A stretch of 64,000 nt of DNA from Pseudomonas sp. Choline-02u-1 (GCF_002836515.1 NZ_PJBC01000006.1:1-64000); one strand, 5' to 3'; counted from the first letter of the stretch, positions 1 to 9,048 are shown. Program-made: numbers and translations. Notes: generated by a model from the letters alone, not told the origin.

Positions 1-1710
1 AATCGCCGTCAGCCGGCCGGCGCGAAAGTGATAGAACCGCGCATTTTCCCCGGCCAGCGCGAGAATCAGTTCTTCCGGCTCATCGCCGAGAAAAATCGCC
101 GCCCGCGACAGGCTGTTGTGAATCGCCGGGCGCGCGACATCGGGCAGGGGAAAGCGCGTGCGGCGGTTCTCGTGGTCGATCCAGATCACGCCATCGCCGT
201 CGAAGGCGAGCCGATGCGCCAGCGTATGGCTCCAGCCGAAACCCAGGCCGATGTCGATTTCGACGGCGCTGCTGCGATACAAGCGGGTGAACTCAAAGGG
301 CAACACGCCGTCGAGCACCGCATCGGTGAGCGTCAGCAGTTCTTCGCCGGTGACCATCGACACCGGACAGCCGTTTTTGCAAGTTTTGGGTACGCAGTCG
401 GCGGGGTCGCCGTTGGGGTTTTTTGACTGGTCGGGGACGTCGTCGTGGGGCTCGTGACGCTCAAGGCGCGCCTTGCTTTGGGATTTTTCCCGCGCGAGTG
501 ACGCCGGATTCGGCACGCTCAACACCAACGCGTCTGCCTGGCGAATGTTCAGCGGAATCGAAGGTGTCGGCTTCAGCGCAACTTCGCGGGCATGCAACAT
601 AAGCGGCTTCAACGTACTCGCGTGCTGCTTGAGTTCCGGCGTTGAAGTGAGTTCAGCCAGTCGCAAGGCTGACGCGGCCAGCCACTCCCGCGCCCGCGGC
701 GACTTGATCTTCGCCAGCACCTTGCTGCTCAGGCGCAGCGATACGCCGGCACCGCCTGCCACGCGCATCAACAGAAAACTGATGAGCAACTCGGTGCGAA
801 CTTCGGCCACCACCTCGGCGAGGTATTGCGGCGGCAGCATTTTCAGCCAACTGGTGAACGCGGCCAGATGAATGAACAACAACGGCTCGTCGCTGAGCAT
901 CAACAAGGCGTTGGCAATCGCCTCGTTTGAAGCCGCAAGCAGCGCCTCAAGTTCGACCTCGCTCAGATATTCGAGAAGTTTTTCGCTGTGCTCCTGCAGA
1001 TCGGCGAGGAGAGCAAACAGTTGCTGGATGTCGTCCCAAACCCCGTTCAGGGCTTTTTCCAGACCGCGCCAGTCGGCCCGTTGCAACTGCCCGTAACGAT
1101 CAAGAAAACCGGCGCTGGAAAACTCCGTCCACTGCGGCTCAAAGCCTGTCCACTCGGCGCGCAGCCAGGTTTCCAGGCCGGCGATGACGCTTTCATAAGA
1201 GGCATATAGCGCGCGCACATGGGCGCTGGAAACATCGGGAAAGAAGGTGATGCGATAGCGCTGGCCCCGTTCGCAGTCGGTCACTTGCAGAATTCCGCTC
1301 GGGCCGATCGTATGGCGCAGTGGTTCGCCCAAGGTCAGTACGCCGTCGACGTCGCTCAGCACCGGTTCGAGGGTCACGGGGGTGTTGCCGATTGGCACGA
1401 AGCGCGCAGCTTCGAACAGATGCACCAGCGTCAGCGGACCGTTGGCCTGACACATGACCACCGATGTACTGACAGGTGCGCGCGAGTTGATCGGCGCGCT
1501 TAGTTGCACGTCATTGCCAACCTTGAACACCTGCTCGATGTCCAGCGCCGTCCCGGTCCAGAATTGCTCGGCCCAGACGTCGTAGTTGTTCAGGCAAAGG
1601 CGGAACTCATCAATCAGCGCTTCAAAATCTGGCTGCTTGGGATTCAGAGCGGCCACAACCAGCAGTCCGATGCTGTTGTTCAGGGCCAATAGCCGATCGG
1701 GTTGAAACAT
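1..1710 (-). CDS. Rhs-family protein, N-terminal part (cut by window edge)
   Basis: The minus frame stays open from the ATG at 1710 to base 1 (570 codons) with no stop, so the C-terminal part lies outside. Residues about 1-430 are a leucine-rich region I do not recognise. Around residue 450-530 comes a section typical of the domain that opens Rhs proteins (DUF6531 type): NGCPVSMVTGEE, then LPFEFTRLYRSSAVE and GLGFGWSHTL. Rhs proteins form a YD-repeat shell that encloses a C-terminal toxin; many are type VI secretion effectors. The toxin and any immunity gene would lie left of the window. An in-frame ATG at 1728 is an alternative start; neither has a strong ribosome binding site. No PAAR motif is visible in the part present. 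Confidence 0.8.
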   Translation of the reverse strand, partial: MFQPDRLLALNNSIGLLVVAALNPKQPDFEALIDEFRLCLNNYDVWAEQFWTGTALDIEQVFKVGNDVQLSAPINSRAPVSTSVVMCQANGPLTLVHLFEAARFVPIGNTPVTLEPVLSDVDGVLTLGEPLRHTIGPSGILQVTDCERGQRYRITFFPDVSSAHVRALYASYESVIAGLETWLRAEWTGFEPQWTEFSSAGFLDRYGQLQRADWRGLEKALNGVWDDIQQLFALLADLQEHSEKLLEYLSEVELEALLAASNEAIANALLMLSDEPLLFIHLAAFTSWLKMLPPQYLAEVVAEVRTELLISFLLMRVAGGAGVSLRLSSKVLAKIKSPRAREWLAASALRLAELTSTPELKQHASTLKPLMLHAREVALKPTPSIPLNIRQADALVLSVPNPASLAREKSQSKARLERHEPHDDVPDQSKNPNGDPADCVPKTCKNGCPVSMVTGEELLTLTDAVLDGVLPFEFTRLYRSSAVEIDIGLGFGWSHTLAHRLAFDGDGVIWIDHENRRTRFPLPDVARPAIHNSLSRAAIFLGDEPEELILALAGENARFYHFRAGRLTAI

Positions 1711-1955
1711 TCGCAGTCGCTCGCGCATATGAAAAAACGGAGCGCGGACTTTGAGGGGGATCAAAGAAGAAAGAAGTCGGGGAAATAGGCGCTGTCTGTA
1801 GGAGGTTTCGCTAAATGCGCGAGAGGGGTCAGGCGCGTCGATCGGATTGCCCGTTGCTCAATGTCCATCGGCCTCGCTATGCTGCTGAACCCATTAATCA
1901 GATCCGCGCTGCGGCACGTTGCCTGTCGCCCGGGATGTCTTTGTTAACGGATCCG

Positions 1956-2654
1956 ATGATGAATGCACCGCTGAAGACGTTCGGCCCGATCAAGGCCGTG
2001 ATTTTCGATATGGACGGTTTGCTGCTCGACACTGAGGGCATTTACACCGAGGTCACCTCGCTGATTGCCGGGCGCTACGGGAAAACCTTCGACTGGAGCG
2101 TCAAGCAGAACATCATTGGTCGCGGTGCCAATGACCTGGCCAATTACGTGGTGCAGGCGCTGAAGTTACCGATCAGCCCGGAAGAGTTCCTTGAGATCCG
2201 CGAACCGCTGATGCGTGAGCGGTTCCCCAAGGCGCAGGCGATGCCGGGTGCCGAAGCGCTGGTGCGGCATCTCAAGGCGCATGACATTCCGATTGCGGTC
2301 GGCACCAGTTCGTCGCGCCAGTCGTTCGGGCAGAAAACCACGTTGCACCGTGACTGGTTCGTGCTGTTCGACTTTATCGTCACGGCAGATGATCCGGAAG
2401 TTGGCGCGGCCAAACCGGCACCGGATATCTTCCTTACAGCGGCCCGACGTCTGGGCGTCGCGCCCAAGGATTGTCTGGTGTTTGAGGATTCGCCGTTTGG
2501 CGTCACTGCGGCGAAAGCCGCAGGCATGACGGCAATCGCCATTCCTGACGCGGCGATGGCCGATGAAAAATATGCCCACGCTGACGGCATTATCCGCTCG
2601 CTGAAAGACTTCAGGCCGAGCGTTTTTGGCCTGCCGACGCTGGAATTTACTTGA
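1956..2654 (+). CDS. HAD-superfamily hydrolase (subfamily IA)
   Basis: Predicted cytoplasmic phosphatase of 232 residues. All HAD motifs are visible: DMDG near residue 18 (nucleophile Asp and acid/base Asp two residues on), GTSS as motif II, KPAPDIF supplying the lysine, and FEDSPFGV as the acidic motif. A helical cap lies between motifs I and II (residues about 30-100). The sequence resembles the GS1/HDHD1-like phosphatases and beta-phosphoglucomutase relatives, but the substrate cannot be read from sequence. The frame is open upstream to 1815; an ATG at 1935 is a reasonable alternative start. It stands alone and is followed by a strong terminator. Confidence 0.85.
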   Translation: MMNAPLKTFGPIKAVIFDMDGLLLDTEGIYTEVTSLIAGRYGKTFDWSVKQNIIGRGANDLANYVVQALKLPISPEEFLEIREPLMRERFPKAQAMPGAEALVRHLKAHDIPIAVGTSSSRQSFGQKTTLHRDWFVLFDFIVTADDPEVGAAKPAPDIFLTAARRLGVAPKDCLVFEDSPFGVTAAKAAGMTAIAIPDAAMADEKYAHADGIIRSLKDFRPSVFGLPTLEFT

Positions 2655-2670
2655 GCGCTAAATCGCAAAG

Positions 2671-2705
2671 GCCGCCCTTGCTATAAAGAAGGGCGGCGTT
2701 TTTTT
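2671..2705 (+). terminator. Rho-independent terminator of the HAD gene
   Basis: A nine-base stem (GCCGCCCTT with AAGGGCGGC) around a nine-base loop is followed by seven T residues. It lies 16 bases after the HAD stop codon and just before the end of the convergent SDR gene. Confidence 0.85.
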
Positions 2706-2714
2706 GCAGGTCTG

Positions 2715-3461
2715 TCAGGCGCCGAAACCACCATCGATGGTCAGGCTGGCACCGGTGATGTAACCGGCTTCCGGCCCGGCCAGGTAGGCGACTAAGCTGG
2801 CGATTTCATCGGCGGTGCCGTAACGACCCACGGCCATCAACGGGATAAGGCTGTCGGCGAAGTCGCCGTGGGCCGGGTTCATATCGGTGTCGACCGGGCC
2901 AGGTTGCACGTTGTTGATGGTGATGCCCCGTGGGCCGAGGTCGCGGGCCAGACCTTTGGTCAGGCCGACCAGCGCTGATTTGCTCATCGCGTAGACGCCG
3001 CCACCGCCGAAGGGCATGCGGTCGGCGTTGGTGCTACCGATGTTGATGATTCGCGCGCCTTCGCCCATGTGCTTCGCTGCTTCCTGCGAGGCGATGAATA
3101 CGCTGCGCACGTTGATGGCCAGCGTCCGATCGAAATCTTCCAGACTGAAGTCTTCCAGTGGCGCGATGGCCAGCACGCCGGCGTTGTTGACCAGAATGTC
3201 GAGGCGGCCAAAGGCTTCGACCGTGGCGCTGACGGCGTGGCGGATGGCGTCGGCATCGGCGCTGTCAGCCTTGATCGCCAGGGCTTTGCCGCCGTTGGCA
3301 GTGATGCTGTTTTGCAGTTCTTCGGCCTTGCCGGCGGAGCTGACGTAAGTGAAGGCAACAGCAGCGCCTTCAGCAGCCAGGCGGTTGACGATGGCTGCGC
3401 CGATGCCGCGCGAACCGCCTTGAATCAGAGCGACTTTGCCGCTGAGGTGTTGAGTGGTCAT
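2715..3461 (-). CDS. SDR-family oxidoreductase (3-oxoacyl-ACP reductase-like)
   Basis: NAD(P)-dependent short-chain dehydrogenase of 248 residues. The nucleotide-binding turn reads QGGSRGIG near residue 12 (first position Q instead of the usual T), the structural motif NNAG is present, and the catalytic tetrad has Ser in NIGSTNADR and YAMSK (Tyr-x-x-x-Lys). The C-terminus IDGGFGA is typical of the classical branch. The start at 3461 is chosen for the GGAG seven bases upstream; an in-frame ATG at 3482 would add seven residues. It is divergent from a LysR regulator, which probably controls it. Substrate unknown. Confidence 0.85.
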   Translation of the reverse strand: MTTQHLSGKVALIQGGSRGIGAAIVNRLAAEGAAVAFTYVSSAGKAEELQNSITANGGKALAIKADSADADAIRHAVSATVEAFGRLDILVNNAGVLAIAPLEDFSLEDFDRTLAINVRSVFIASQEAAKHMGEGARIINIGSTNADRMPFGGGGVYAMSKSALVGLTKGLARDLGPRGITINNVQPGPVDTDMNPAHGDFADSLIPLMAVGRYGTADEIASLVAYLAGPEAGYITGASLTIDGGFGA

Positions 3462-3586
3462 GTTCGATCTCCAAATGTTCAAGGCGAAATGCCTTGCTGT
3501 TGGTGCCGAGTATCGGCGTCGTATCGACCACCGTGTAGACCCTGATTGCTATAGTCTGTGTAAACCAGAAGTTTATAGTGGCGATC

Positions 3587-4510
3587 ATGGAAACGTTCAG
3601 CAGTATCGAATGCTTTGTGCGCAGCGCCGAAGTCGGCAGCTTTGCCGAGGCCGCACGGCGCTTGAGTCTGACCCCGGCGGCGGTTGGCAAAAGCGTGGCG
3701 AAGCTGGAAGCGCGGCTCGGCGTGCGGCTGTTCCAGCGTAGTACACGCCGGCTGACGCTGACCGAAGCGGGTCAGTTGTTTTTAAGTGAGGTCAGCGCCA
3801 GCCTGACCACCATCCAGAATGCCGTGGCCAATCTGGCCAGTGCCGGAGGGCAGCCGGCCGGCACGCTGAAAGTCAGCATGGGTACGGTGTTCGGCCGTCT
3901 GTATATCGTGCCGCTGCTGGGTGAGTTCTTGCGGCGTTATCCGGCAATCAACCCGGACTGGCATTTCGATAACCGTCAGGTCGACCTGATCGGGCAGGGT
4001 TTCGATGCCGCGATTGGCGGCGGCTTTGAACTGCCACAAGGTGTGGTTGCGCGCAGACTGACGCCGGCGCATCGGGTATTGGTGGCATCGCAGGATTACT
4101 TGCACAAACATGCGCCGATCAGCCATCCCGATGACCTCAAGCTGCACGACGGCATTTTGATTCGCTCGCCGCAGACCGGACGTGTGCGTTCGTGGCAACT
4201 CACCCACCGCGATCAGCAACACAGCCCGCTGATGCTGCGAGCGCGGATGACCATGAGCGATTCAGAGGCGGCTTGTGCAACGGCGGCGCAAGGGTTGGGC
4301 ATTGCGCTGGTGAGCATGCCGTTTGCGGTGGGTTATTTGGAGGCGGGAACGTTGCAGCGGGTGCTGCCGGACTGGTTTGTCGATGACGGCAACATTTCGA
4401 TCTATTACGCCGAGCACAAATTGTTGCCCGGCAAGACGCGGGCGTTTGTGGATTTTGTGATTGAGCAGTTTGCTGAGCAAGGGCTTGGGCGCCGGTTTAG
4501 TGCCGTCTGA
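3587..4510 (+). CDS. LysR-family transcriptional regulator
   Basis: 307 residues with a winged helix-turn-helix at about 1-60 (GSFAEAARRLSLTPAAVGKS) and a periplasmic-binding-protein-like effector domain from about 90 to 295. LysR regulators usually control the divergent gene, here the SDR enzyme 125 bases away, and themselves. A GTG at 3578 is in frame, but the ATG at 3587 fits the family N-terminus (METFSSIECFVRS) better. The intergenic gap holds the pair TATAGT near 3550 and 3574, possible parts of a binding site. The inducer is unknown. Confidence 0.85.
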   Translation: METFSSIECFVRSAEVGSFAEAARRLSLTPAAVGKSVAKLEARLGVRLFQRSTRRLTLTEAGQLFLSEVSASLTTIQNAVANLASAGGQPAGTLKVSMGTVFGRLYIVPLLGEFLRRYPAINPDWHFDNRQVDLIGQGFDAAIGGGFELPQGVVARRLTPAHRVLVASQDYLHKHAPISHPDDLKLHDGILIRSPQTGRVRSWQLTHRDQQHSPLMLRARMTMSDSEAACATAAQGLGIALVSMPFAVGYLEAGTLQRVLPDWFVDDGNISIYYAEHKLLPGKTRAFVDFVIEQFAEQGLGRRFSAV

Positions 4511-4535
4511 TTGATAGTCGAGACCGAGTTGCGGC

Positions 4536-4558
4536 CATCGCGGGCTTGCCCGCGATGA
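4536..4558. repeat. Short REP-like palindrome
   Basis: CATCGCGGGC TT GCCCGCGATG forms an almost perfect hairpin between two convergent genes. It resembles the core of the GCGGGCTTGCTCGCG repeat family found elsewhere in the window but is a single compact copy, and may help end transcription from both sides. Confidence 0.6.
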
Positions 4559-4571
4559 ACGATAACCTGGT

Positions 4572-5300
4572 CTATCGAGCAAAGCGCTGCGCCCAGCCAA
4601 TGATGTTCTTCGGCCGTGGCGTTGCATACGTGCGCACCTTGGACGTCGACAACTTCAAGCGCACCAGTGATTCGGCAATCGTCACCGCCGCCGTCACACC
4701 GTCCACTACCGGCACACCCGTGCGCCGGCGAATCTGCTCGTCCAGCCCGGCCATCCCGCCGCAGCCCAGGCAAATCACCTCGGCCTTGTCCTGGGTCACA
4801 GCCAGTTCGGCCTGATGCACGATCGCCTCCAGCGCGCGCTGCGGTTCATGTTCCAGTTCCAGAACCGCCAGACCACTGGCGCGCACCGAGGCACAGCGAT
4901 CCCACAGGCCCGATAGTTTCAGCCGATCCTCGATCAGCGGCACGGTGCGATCCAGCGTGGTCACCACCGAGTAGGCATGGCCGAGAAACATGGCGGTGCT
5001 GGCCGCCGCGTCAGTGATGTCCACCACCGGCACGTTGAGCAGTTCCTGTAACCCTTCACGACCATGCTCGCCGTAACCGGCCTGGATTACCGCATCGAAC
5101 GGTTGATCGTAAGCCATCACCCGGTCCATCACGGCGATGGCGGCGAGGTAGCTTTCGAAATTGCCTTCAATCGATTCGGCGCCGAAGTACGGCGTCAGGC
5201 CGACGATTTCCGTACCGGGCGAAGCGACGGTCTGCGCCGAGCGGGCGATGGCGTCGGTGATGGATTCGGTGGTGTTGACGTTGACCACGAGAATACGCAT
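4572..5300 (-). CDS. Asp/Glu/hydantoin racemase-family protein
   Basis: 242 residues of the aspartate/glutamate racemase fold, closest in appearance to hydantoin and allantoin racemases: the N-terminus MRILVVNVNTTESITDAI and the C-terminal half with VICLGCGGMAGL carrying one catalytic-type cysteine. The place where racemases have the first cysteine (in a CFGDPG-like segment) reads AGYGEHGREGL, with no cysteine. A single-cysteine arrangement is known from arylmalonate decarboxylase, so this may not be a racemase. It lies 53 bases downstream of an NCS1 nucleobase/hydantoin permease on the same strand, so the two probably act on one imported heterocycle. Confidence 0.75.
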   Translation of the reverse strand: MRILVVNVNTTESITDAIARSAQTVASPGTEIVGLTPYFGAESIEGNFESYLAAIAVMDRVMAYDQPFDAVIQAGYGEHGREGLQELLNVPVVDITDAAASTAMFLGHAYSVVTTLDRTVPLIEDRLKLSGLWDRCASVRASGLAVLELEHEPQRALEAIVHQAELAVTQDKAEVICLGCGGMAGLDEQIRRRTGVPVVDGVTAAVTIAESLVRLKLSTSKVRTYATPRPKNIIGWAQRFAR

Positions 5301-5353
5301 GGAAAATCCTTATTGCGGGCAGTGGTGCGGCCCGAAACCGGGCCGCGAAGGGA

Positions 5354-6892
5354 TTAATGGCTGACGTTATCCACAGCGATGCATTCGCCGCTGACTTCAG
5401 CGTAATGCGCTTGGCGTTTGGCGATGATCAGGTAAAGCATGCCGGCGATACCGGCGCCGATCAGCCAGGAGAACGGCGAAACGCTGTGGAAACCGGGCAC
5501 CAGCGCCAGGACGATGGCGATCAGCGCTGCAGGAATAAACGCCGCCACGGCGCGGAAATTGATACCGCAGCTGTAGTAGTAAGCGCCGTTGGGGTCTTCG
5601 CTGTAGAGCTGCGGCACGTTGATCCGGCCTTTGCGGATCAGCCAGTAGTCGACCATGATCACCCCGTACAGTGGGCCGAGCAGGGCGCCGAGTCCTGAGA
5701 GGAAGTACACGATCACCAGCGGACTGTTGTAGAGATTCCACGGCAGGATCAGCACAGCGATGGTCGCGCTGATCAGCCCGGCGCGGCGGAACGTCAGGTA
5801 TTTCGGCGCCAGGTTGCTCAGCACGAAGGCCGGGGCGACGAAGTTGGCCATGATGTTCACCGCGACGGTGACGATCAGAAAGGCCAGGCAGCCGAGCACC
5901 AGAAAGAAGGTGTTGGGGATAGAGGCAATGATCTCGGTCGGGCTTTCGATGATTCGCCCGTTGATTTGAAACTGCGCGCCGCAGAGCAGCACGGTAATCG
6001 CGGCGAATACCAGAATATTCACCGGCAAGCCCCAGAAGTTTCCCACCTTGATGGTCTTGCGGCACGGCGAAGAACGAGCGAAGTCGCAGAAGTTGAGAAT
6101 CAGCGTGCCGTAAATTGCCAGCCATAACGCGCCGCCGGCAAAAATATTGCGCCACATCTCGGCGCCGGTCAGCGGCTCGCGGATCGACCAGGCGATGGTC
6201 GCGTTGGCCTGGAAATACATCCACCCGGCGAGGGCGGCGACGGTCAGCAGAATCACCGGCCCGGCAAATGCCTCGTAACGGCGCACCATTTCCATGCCGT
6301 AGGCGAGGATCGCCAGTTGCACCAGCCAGATCGCCACGAAGCACACCCAGCCCAGGCTCGACAGGCCCAGAATCGAGTTGTGATCGTAATCGGCGAAGCC
6401 GGGATGCACAGCGGTGAGCAAAACGCGCAATACCACCGAGGCGAGGTACGTCTGAATACCGAACCAGGCGATGGCGATAACCGCCCTGATCAATGCAGGA
6501 ATTTGCGCACCGTGGATGCCGAAACTGATCCGGCTGATCACCGGAAACGGCACCCCTGTTTTCTGCCCCATGTACCCGGACAGGTTCATGAAGAAATACA
6601 CCAGTGCTGCGCCAATCCCCAGCGACAACAGAATCTGCCAGCCGCCCAGGCCCAATGCATACAGACCGATGGCGAACGAGTAGTTGGCGATGTTGTGCAC
6701 GTCATTCGTCCACAGGGCGAAGATGCTGTACTGACCCCAGCGCCGGCCCTCGGCTTTGGTCGGCGCCAGATCGCTGTTGTGCAGACGCGGGCTCAGTTGC
6801 AGCGGCTCGCTCAGTCCGGCATCGGGCAACGGTTGATCAAGCGTGGAGGAGGGCAGATTCAGCGTGATGTTATTCGAAAGACTTGTACGCAT
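5354..6892 (-). CDS. NCS1-family nucleobase/hydantoin:cation symporter
   Basis: 512 residues with about twelve hydrophobic segments. Family signatures are visible: WTNDVHNIANYSFAIGLY in the first helix and KTGVPFPVISRISFGIHGA after the second, which shape the substrate site in Mhp1-like carriers. NCS1 proteins import purines, pyrimidines, allantoin or hydantoins with Na+ or H+. The start at 6892 follows an AGGAG; an upstream ATG at 6940 is less likely. It precedes the racemase-fold gene and probably shares its transcript. A palindrome at 7058-7071 is a possible operator. Confidence 0.85.
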   Translation of the reverse strand: MRTSLSNNITLNLPSSTLDQPLPDAGLSEPLQLSPRLHNSDLAPTKAEGRRWGQYSIFALWTNDVHNIANYSFAIGLYALGLGGWQILLSLGIGAALVYFFMNLSGYMGQKTGVPFPVISRISFGIHGAQIPALIRAVIAIAWFGIQTYLASVVLRVLLTAVHPGFADYDHNSILGLSSLGWVCFVAIWLVQLAILAYGMEMVRRYEAFAGPVILLTVAALAGWMYFQANATIAWSIREPLTGAEMWRNIFAGGALWLAIYGTLILNFCDFARSSPCRKTIKVGNFWGLPVNILVFAAITVLLCGAQFQINGRIIESPTEIIASIPNTFFLVLGCLAFLIVTVAVNIMANFVAPAFVLSNLAPKYLTFRRAGLISATIAVLILPWNLYNSPLVIVYFLSGLGALLGPLYGVIMVDYWLIRKGRINVPQLYSEDPNGAYYYSCGINFRAVAAFIPAALIAIVLALVPGFHSVSPFSWLIGAGIAGMLYLIIAKRQAHYAEVSGECIAVDNVSH

Positions 6893-7057
6893 TCCGGCAG
6901 GCTCCTGACGTTCAACGCCGCGATGACTGTGCATGAGCACTCAGGCTCGACAAATCTTCGTCGCGGCGGTGAAGACATCACTGGTTACGGGGCATCTGCA
7001 GCCTGTACGGGATAGGGCGCTTCAGGCTTGCGGATCGAAAGTGTGCATGTTTTGCAT

Positions 7058-7071
7058 TTTTGTATACAAAA
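7058..7071. promoter_or_regulatory. Candidate operator (perfect 14-bp palindrome)
   Basis: TTTTGTATACAAAA is a perfect palindrome 166 bases upstream of the NCS1 permease start. The TTGTATACAA core resembles operators of GntR-family (FadR-type) regulators. No regulator gene is adjacent, so the binding protein is unknown. Confidence 0.45.
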
Positions 7072-7351
7072 CATGTATGCGATAAAGCCAGATCTATGCC
7101 AGTTGCCGGTCTATCAGCACCCAGGCTCATTTCGAATAGTTATCGACGTGCCATAAGTGGCTGAAAAACTGGCGATATAAATTGATCAGTCGGACAGGAA
7201 TATTTTTATCGAGGAGATTTTGCGCAGTTGCGAGCCGTAGGCGACTCTGGAGGGGAATGTAACTTTTCAGGGCGTAAAAACGTAAATGCACACATAAATG
7301 GCACCAATGGTGACATTCCTGTGTACACATTGATGGGCCGGGCAGATGCCC

Positions 7352-7379
7352 CCTGTGGGAGCAAGTTTGCTCCCACAGG
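7352..7379. repeat. Compact palindrome downstream of cysH
   Basis: CCTGTGGGAGCAA and TTGCTCCCACAGG pair perfectly around a two-base loop, 20 bases beyond the cysH stop. It carries the TGTGGGAGC core of the REP family found elsewhere, and could stop or stabilise cysH mRNA although no U-tract follows. Confidence 0.6.
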
Positions 7380-7398
7380 TATTTACATCACCCGTAAA

Positions 7399-8139
7399 TC
7401 AAGCCTTGCTCTTGCTGATGATGTTTCCGGCATGCAGCCCGCATTCTTTCTGCGTGGCTTCTTCCCACCACCAGCGACCTTCGCGCTCGTGCTGGTTTGG
7501 CAGCACCGGGCGGGTGCAGGGTTCGCAGCCGATGCTGATGAAACCGCGCTCGTGCAGGCTGTTGTACGGCAACTCAAGCATGCGGATGTAACCCCAGATC
7601 TCTTCGCTGGTCATCTGCGCCAACGGGTTGAACTTGTACAGGGTGCGTTCCGGGGTCGAGAAGGCGGTGTCGATTTCCAGCACCGCTACCGCGCTGCGGG
7701 TACCCGGGCTCTGGTCGCGGCGCTGGCCGGTGGCCCAGGCTTTGACGCCGGCGAGTTTGCGCCGCAGCGGTTCGATCTTGCGGATACCACAGCATTCGCC
7801 GTGGCCGTCGCGGTAGAAGCTGAACAGGCCTTTTTCCTTGACGAACGGTTCAAGTTTCGCGTGGTCCGGCGAGACAATTTCGATGTCGATCTTGTAATGC
7901 TCGCGTACCTGCTCGATGAAGCGATAGGTTTCCGGGTGCAGGCGGCCGGTATCGAGACTGAATACTTTGACGTTCTTGTTGAGCTTCCAGGCCATGTCCA
8001 CCAGCACCACATCCTCGGCGCCGCTGAAAGATATCCACAGCTCATCGCCGAACTCGGCGAAGGCGAGTTTGAGAATGTCTTGCGCGGATTTGTTGGCATA
8101 GGTCGTGGCGAGTTCCACGACATCGAACGTTGGGCTCAT
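7399..8139 (-). CDS. cysH: Phosphoadenylyl/adenylyl-sulfate reductase (APS reductase type)
   Basis: Reduces activated sulfate to sulfite in cysteine biosynthesis, in the cytoplasm. 246 residues. The PP-loop reads [11 protein letters not shown] near residue 39, followed by [12 protein letters not shown]. The cysteine pair in CCGIRK and the later CEPCTRP are the four ligands of the [4Fe-4S] cluster that separates plant/Pseudomonas-type APS reductases from PAPS reductases. The catalytic cysteine lies in the C-terminal ECGLH. The gene is alone on its strand and divergent from thrH. Confidence 0.93.
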   Translation of the reverse strand: MSPTFDVVELATTYANKSAQDILKLAFAEFGDELWISFSGAEDVVLVDMAWKLNKNVKVFSLDTGRLHPETYRFIEQVREHYKIDIEIVSPDHAKLEPFVKEKGLFSFYRDGHGECCGIRKIEPLRRKLAGVKAWATGQRRDQSPGTRSAVAVLEIDTAFSTPERTLYKFNPLAQMTSEEIWGYIRMLELPYNSLHERGFISIGCEPCTRPVLPNQHEREGRWWWEEATQKECGLHAGNIISKSKA

Positions 8140-8302
8140 CAGGCGGCTTCCTACAGGTCAGTGGCGCTCGGGCGCTCTATAGGGGGCCGATGGTAACAAA
8201 AAGCTGCCACGCTCGGGGCGCCCTCTGCGTTGCGCACCTCAGATGCAGACGCTAGAGTTCGGCCTCGCTCGACTCAATAATCACTACAAACGGGAGTGTC
8301 TT

Positions 8303-8920
8303 GTGGAAATTGCTTGCCTGGATCTTGAAGGGGTGCTGGTACCGGAAATCTGGATCGCCTTTGCCGAAAAAACCGGAATCGACTCCCTCAAGGCCACCAC
8401 CCGGGACATTCCCGATTACGACGTCTTGATGAAGCAGCGTCTGCGCATCCTCGATGAGCACGGCCTCAAGCTTTCGGACATTCAGGAAGTGATCGCCACG
8501 CTGAAACCGCTGGATGGCGCGGTCGAGTTCGTCAACTGGCTGCGCGAGCGCTTTCAGGTAGTGATTCTCTCGGACACCTTTTATGAATTTTCGCAGCCGC
8601 TGATGCGCCAGCTGGGCTTTCCGACGCTGCTTTGTCATCGCTTGATTACTGACGAGAGCGGGCGCGTGACCAGCTATCAGTTGCGTCAAAAAGACCCGAA
8701 GCGCCAGTCGGTGCTGGCGTTCAAGAGCCTGTATTACCGGGTGATTGCGGCGGGGGATTCGTACAACGACACGAGCATGTTGGGTGAGGCGGATGCCGGG
8801 ATTCTGTTCCATGCGCCGGACAATGTGATTCGCGAGTTTCCGCAGTTCCCGGCGGTGCACACCTTTGCCGAGCTGAAGCAGGAATTTCTCAAAGCCTCAA
8901 ACCGCGATCTCAGCCTGTAA
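8303..8920 (+). CDS. thrH: Phosphoserine phosphatase / homoserine phosphotransferase ThrH
   Basis: 205-residue HAD enzyme. In P. aeruginosa, ThrH has phosphoserine phosphatase activity and can move the phosphate to homoserine, bypassing ThrB and SerB. Motif I is CLDLEG (Asp-x-Glu, typical of ThrH rather than Asp-x-Asp), SDTFYEF is motif II, and AAGDSYNDTSML is motif IV. The start is GTG at 8303, with GGGAG six bases upstream and the family start MEIACLDLEG; an ORF can be drawn from 8243 but has no such signal. Followed by a 115-bp palindromic repeat. Confidence 0.92.
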   Translation: MEIACLDLEGVLVPEIWIAFAEKTGIDSLKATTRDIPDYDVLMKQRLRILDEHGLKLSDIQEVIATLKPLDGAVEFVNWLRERFQVVILSDTFYEFSQPLMRQLGFPTLLCHRLITDESGRVTSYQLRQKDPKRQSVLAFKSLYYRVIAAGDSYNDTSMLGEADAGILFHAPDNVIREFPQFPAVHTFAELKQEFLKASNRDLSL

Positions 8921-8933
8921 GCCTGGCTACCTG

Positions 8934-9048
8934 ATGATCGTTCCCACGCTCTGCGTGGGAATGCCTCAACGGACGCTCCGCGTTCGGCTTTGGATGGGAC
9001 GCGGAGCGTCCCGGGCCGCATTCCTTTGCTGCGCGTGGGAACGATCAT
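8934..9048. repeat. 115-bp intergenic palindromic repeat, copy 1
   Basis: Begins ATGATCGTTCCCACGC and ends GCGTGGGAACGATCAT, giving long terminal inverted repeats, with an inner pair around GACGCTCCGCG and CGCGGAGCGTC. Two more full-length copies lie at 41822-41934 and 57636-57751 and a short one at 55404-55437. It has no coding capacity and sits between convergent genes thrH and pabB. Confidence 0.8.

Larger units (their letters stand above)
6893..7398. other. Gene-free stretch before the NCS1 permease
   Basis: About 500 bases with no convincing gene. It contains the TTTTGTATACAAAA palindrome (7058-7071), an AT-richer stretch from about 7100 to 7330 with TGTGTACACA at 7320-7329, and a hairpin at 7352-7379. 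Open frames here lack start signals and continue antisense into cysH. Confidence 0.6.

Noticed and set aside
7228..8196. Plus-strand frame of 322 codons over the gap and cysH, with GAGGAG before a TTG
   Set aside because: Most of it is antisense to cysH and the N-terminal part shows no family similarity.
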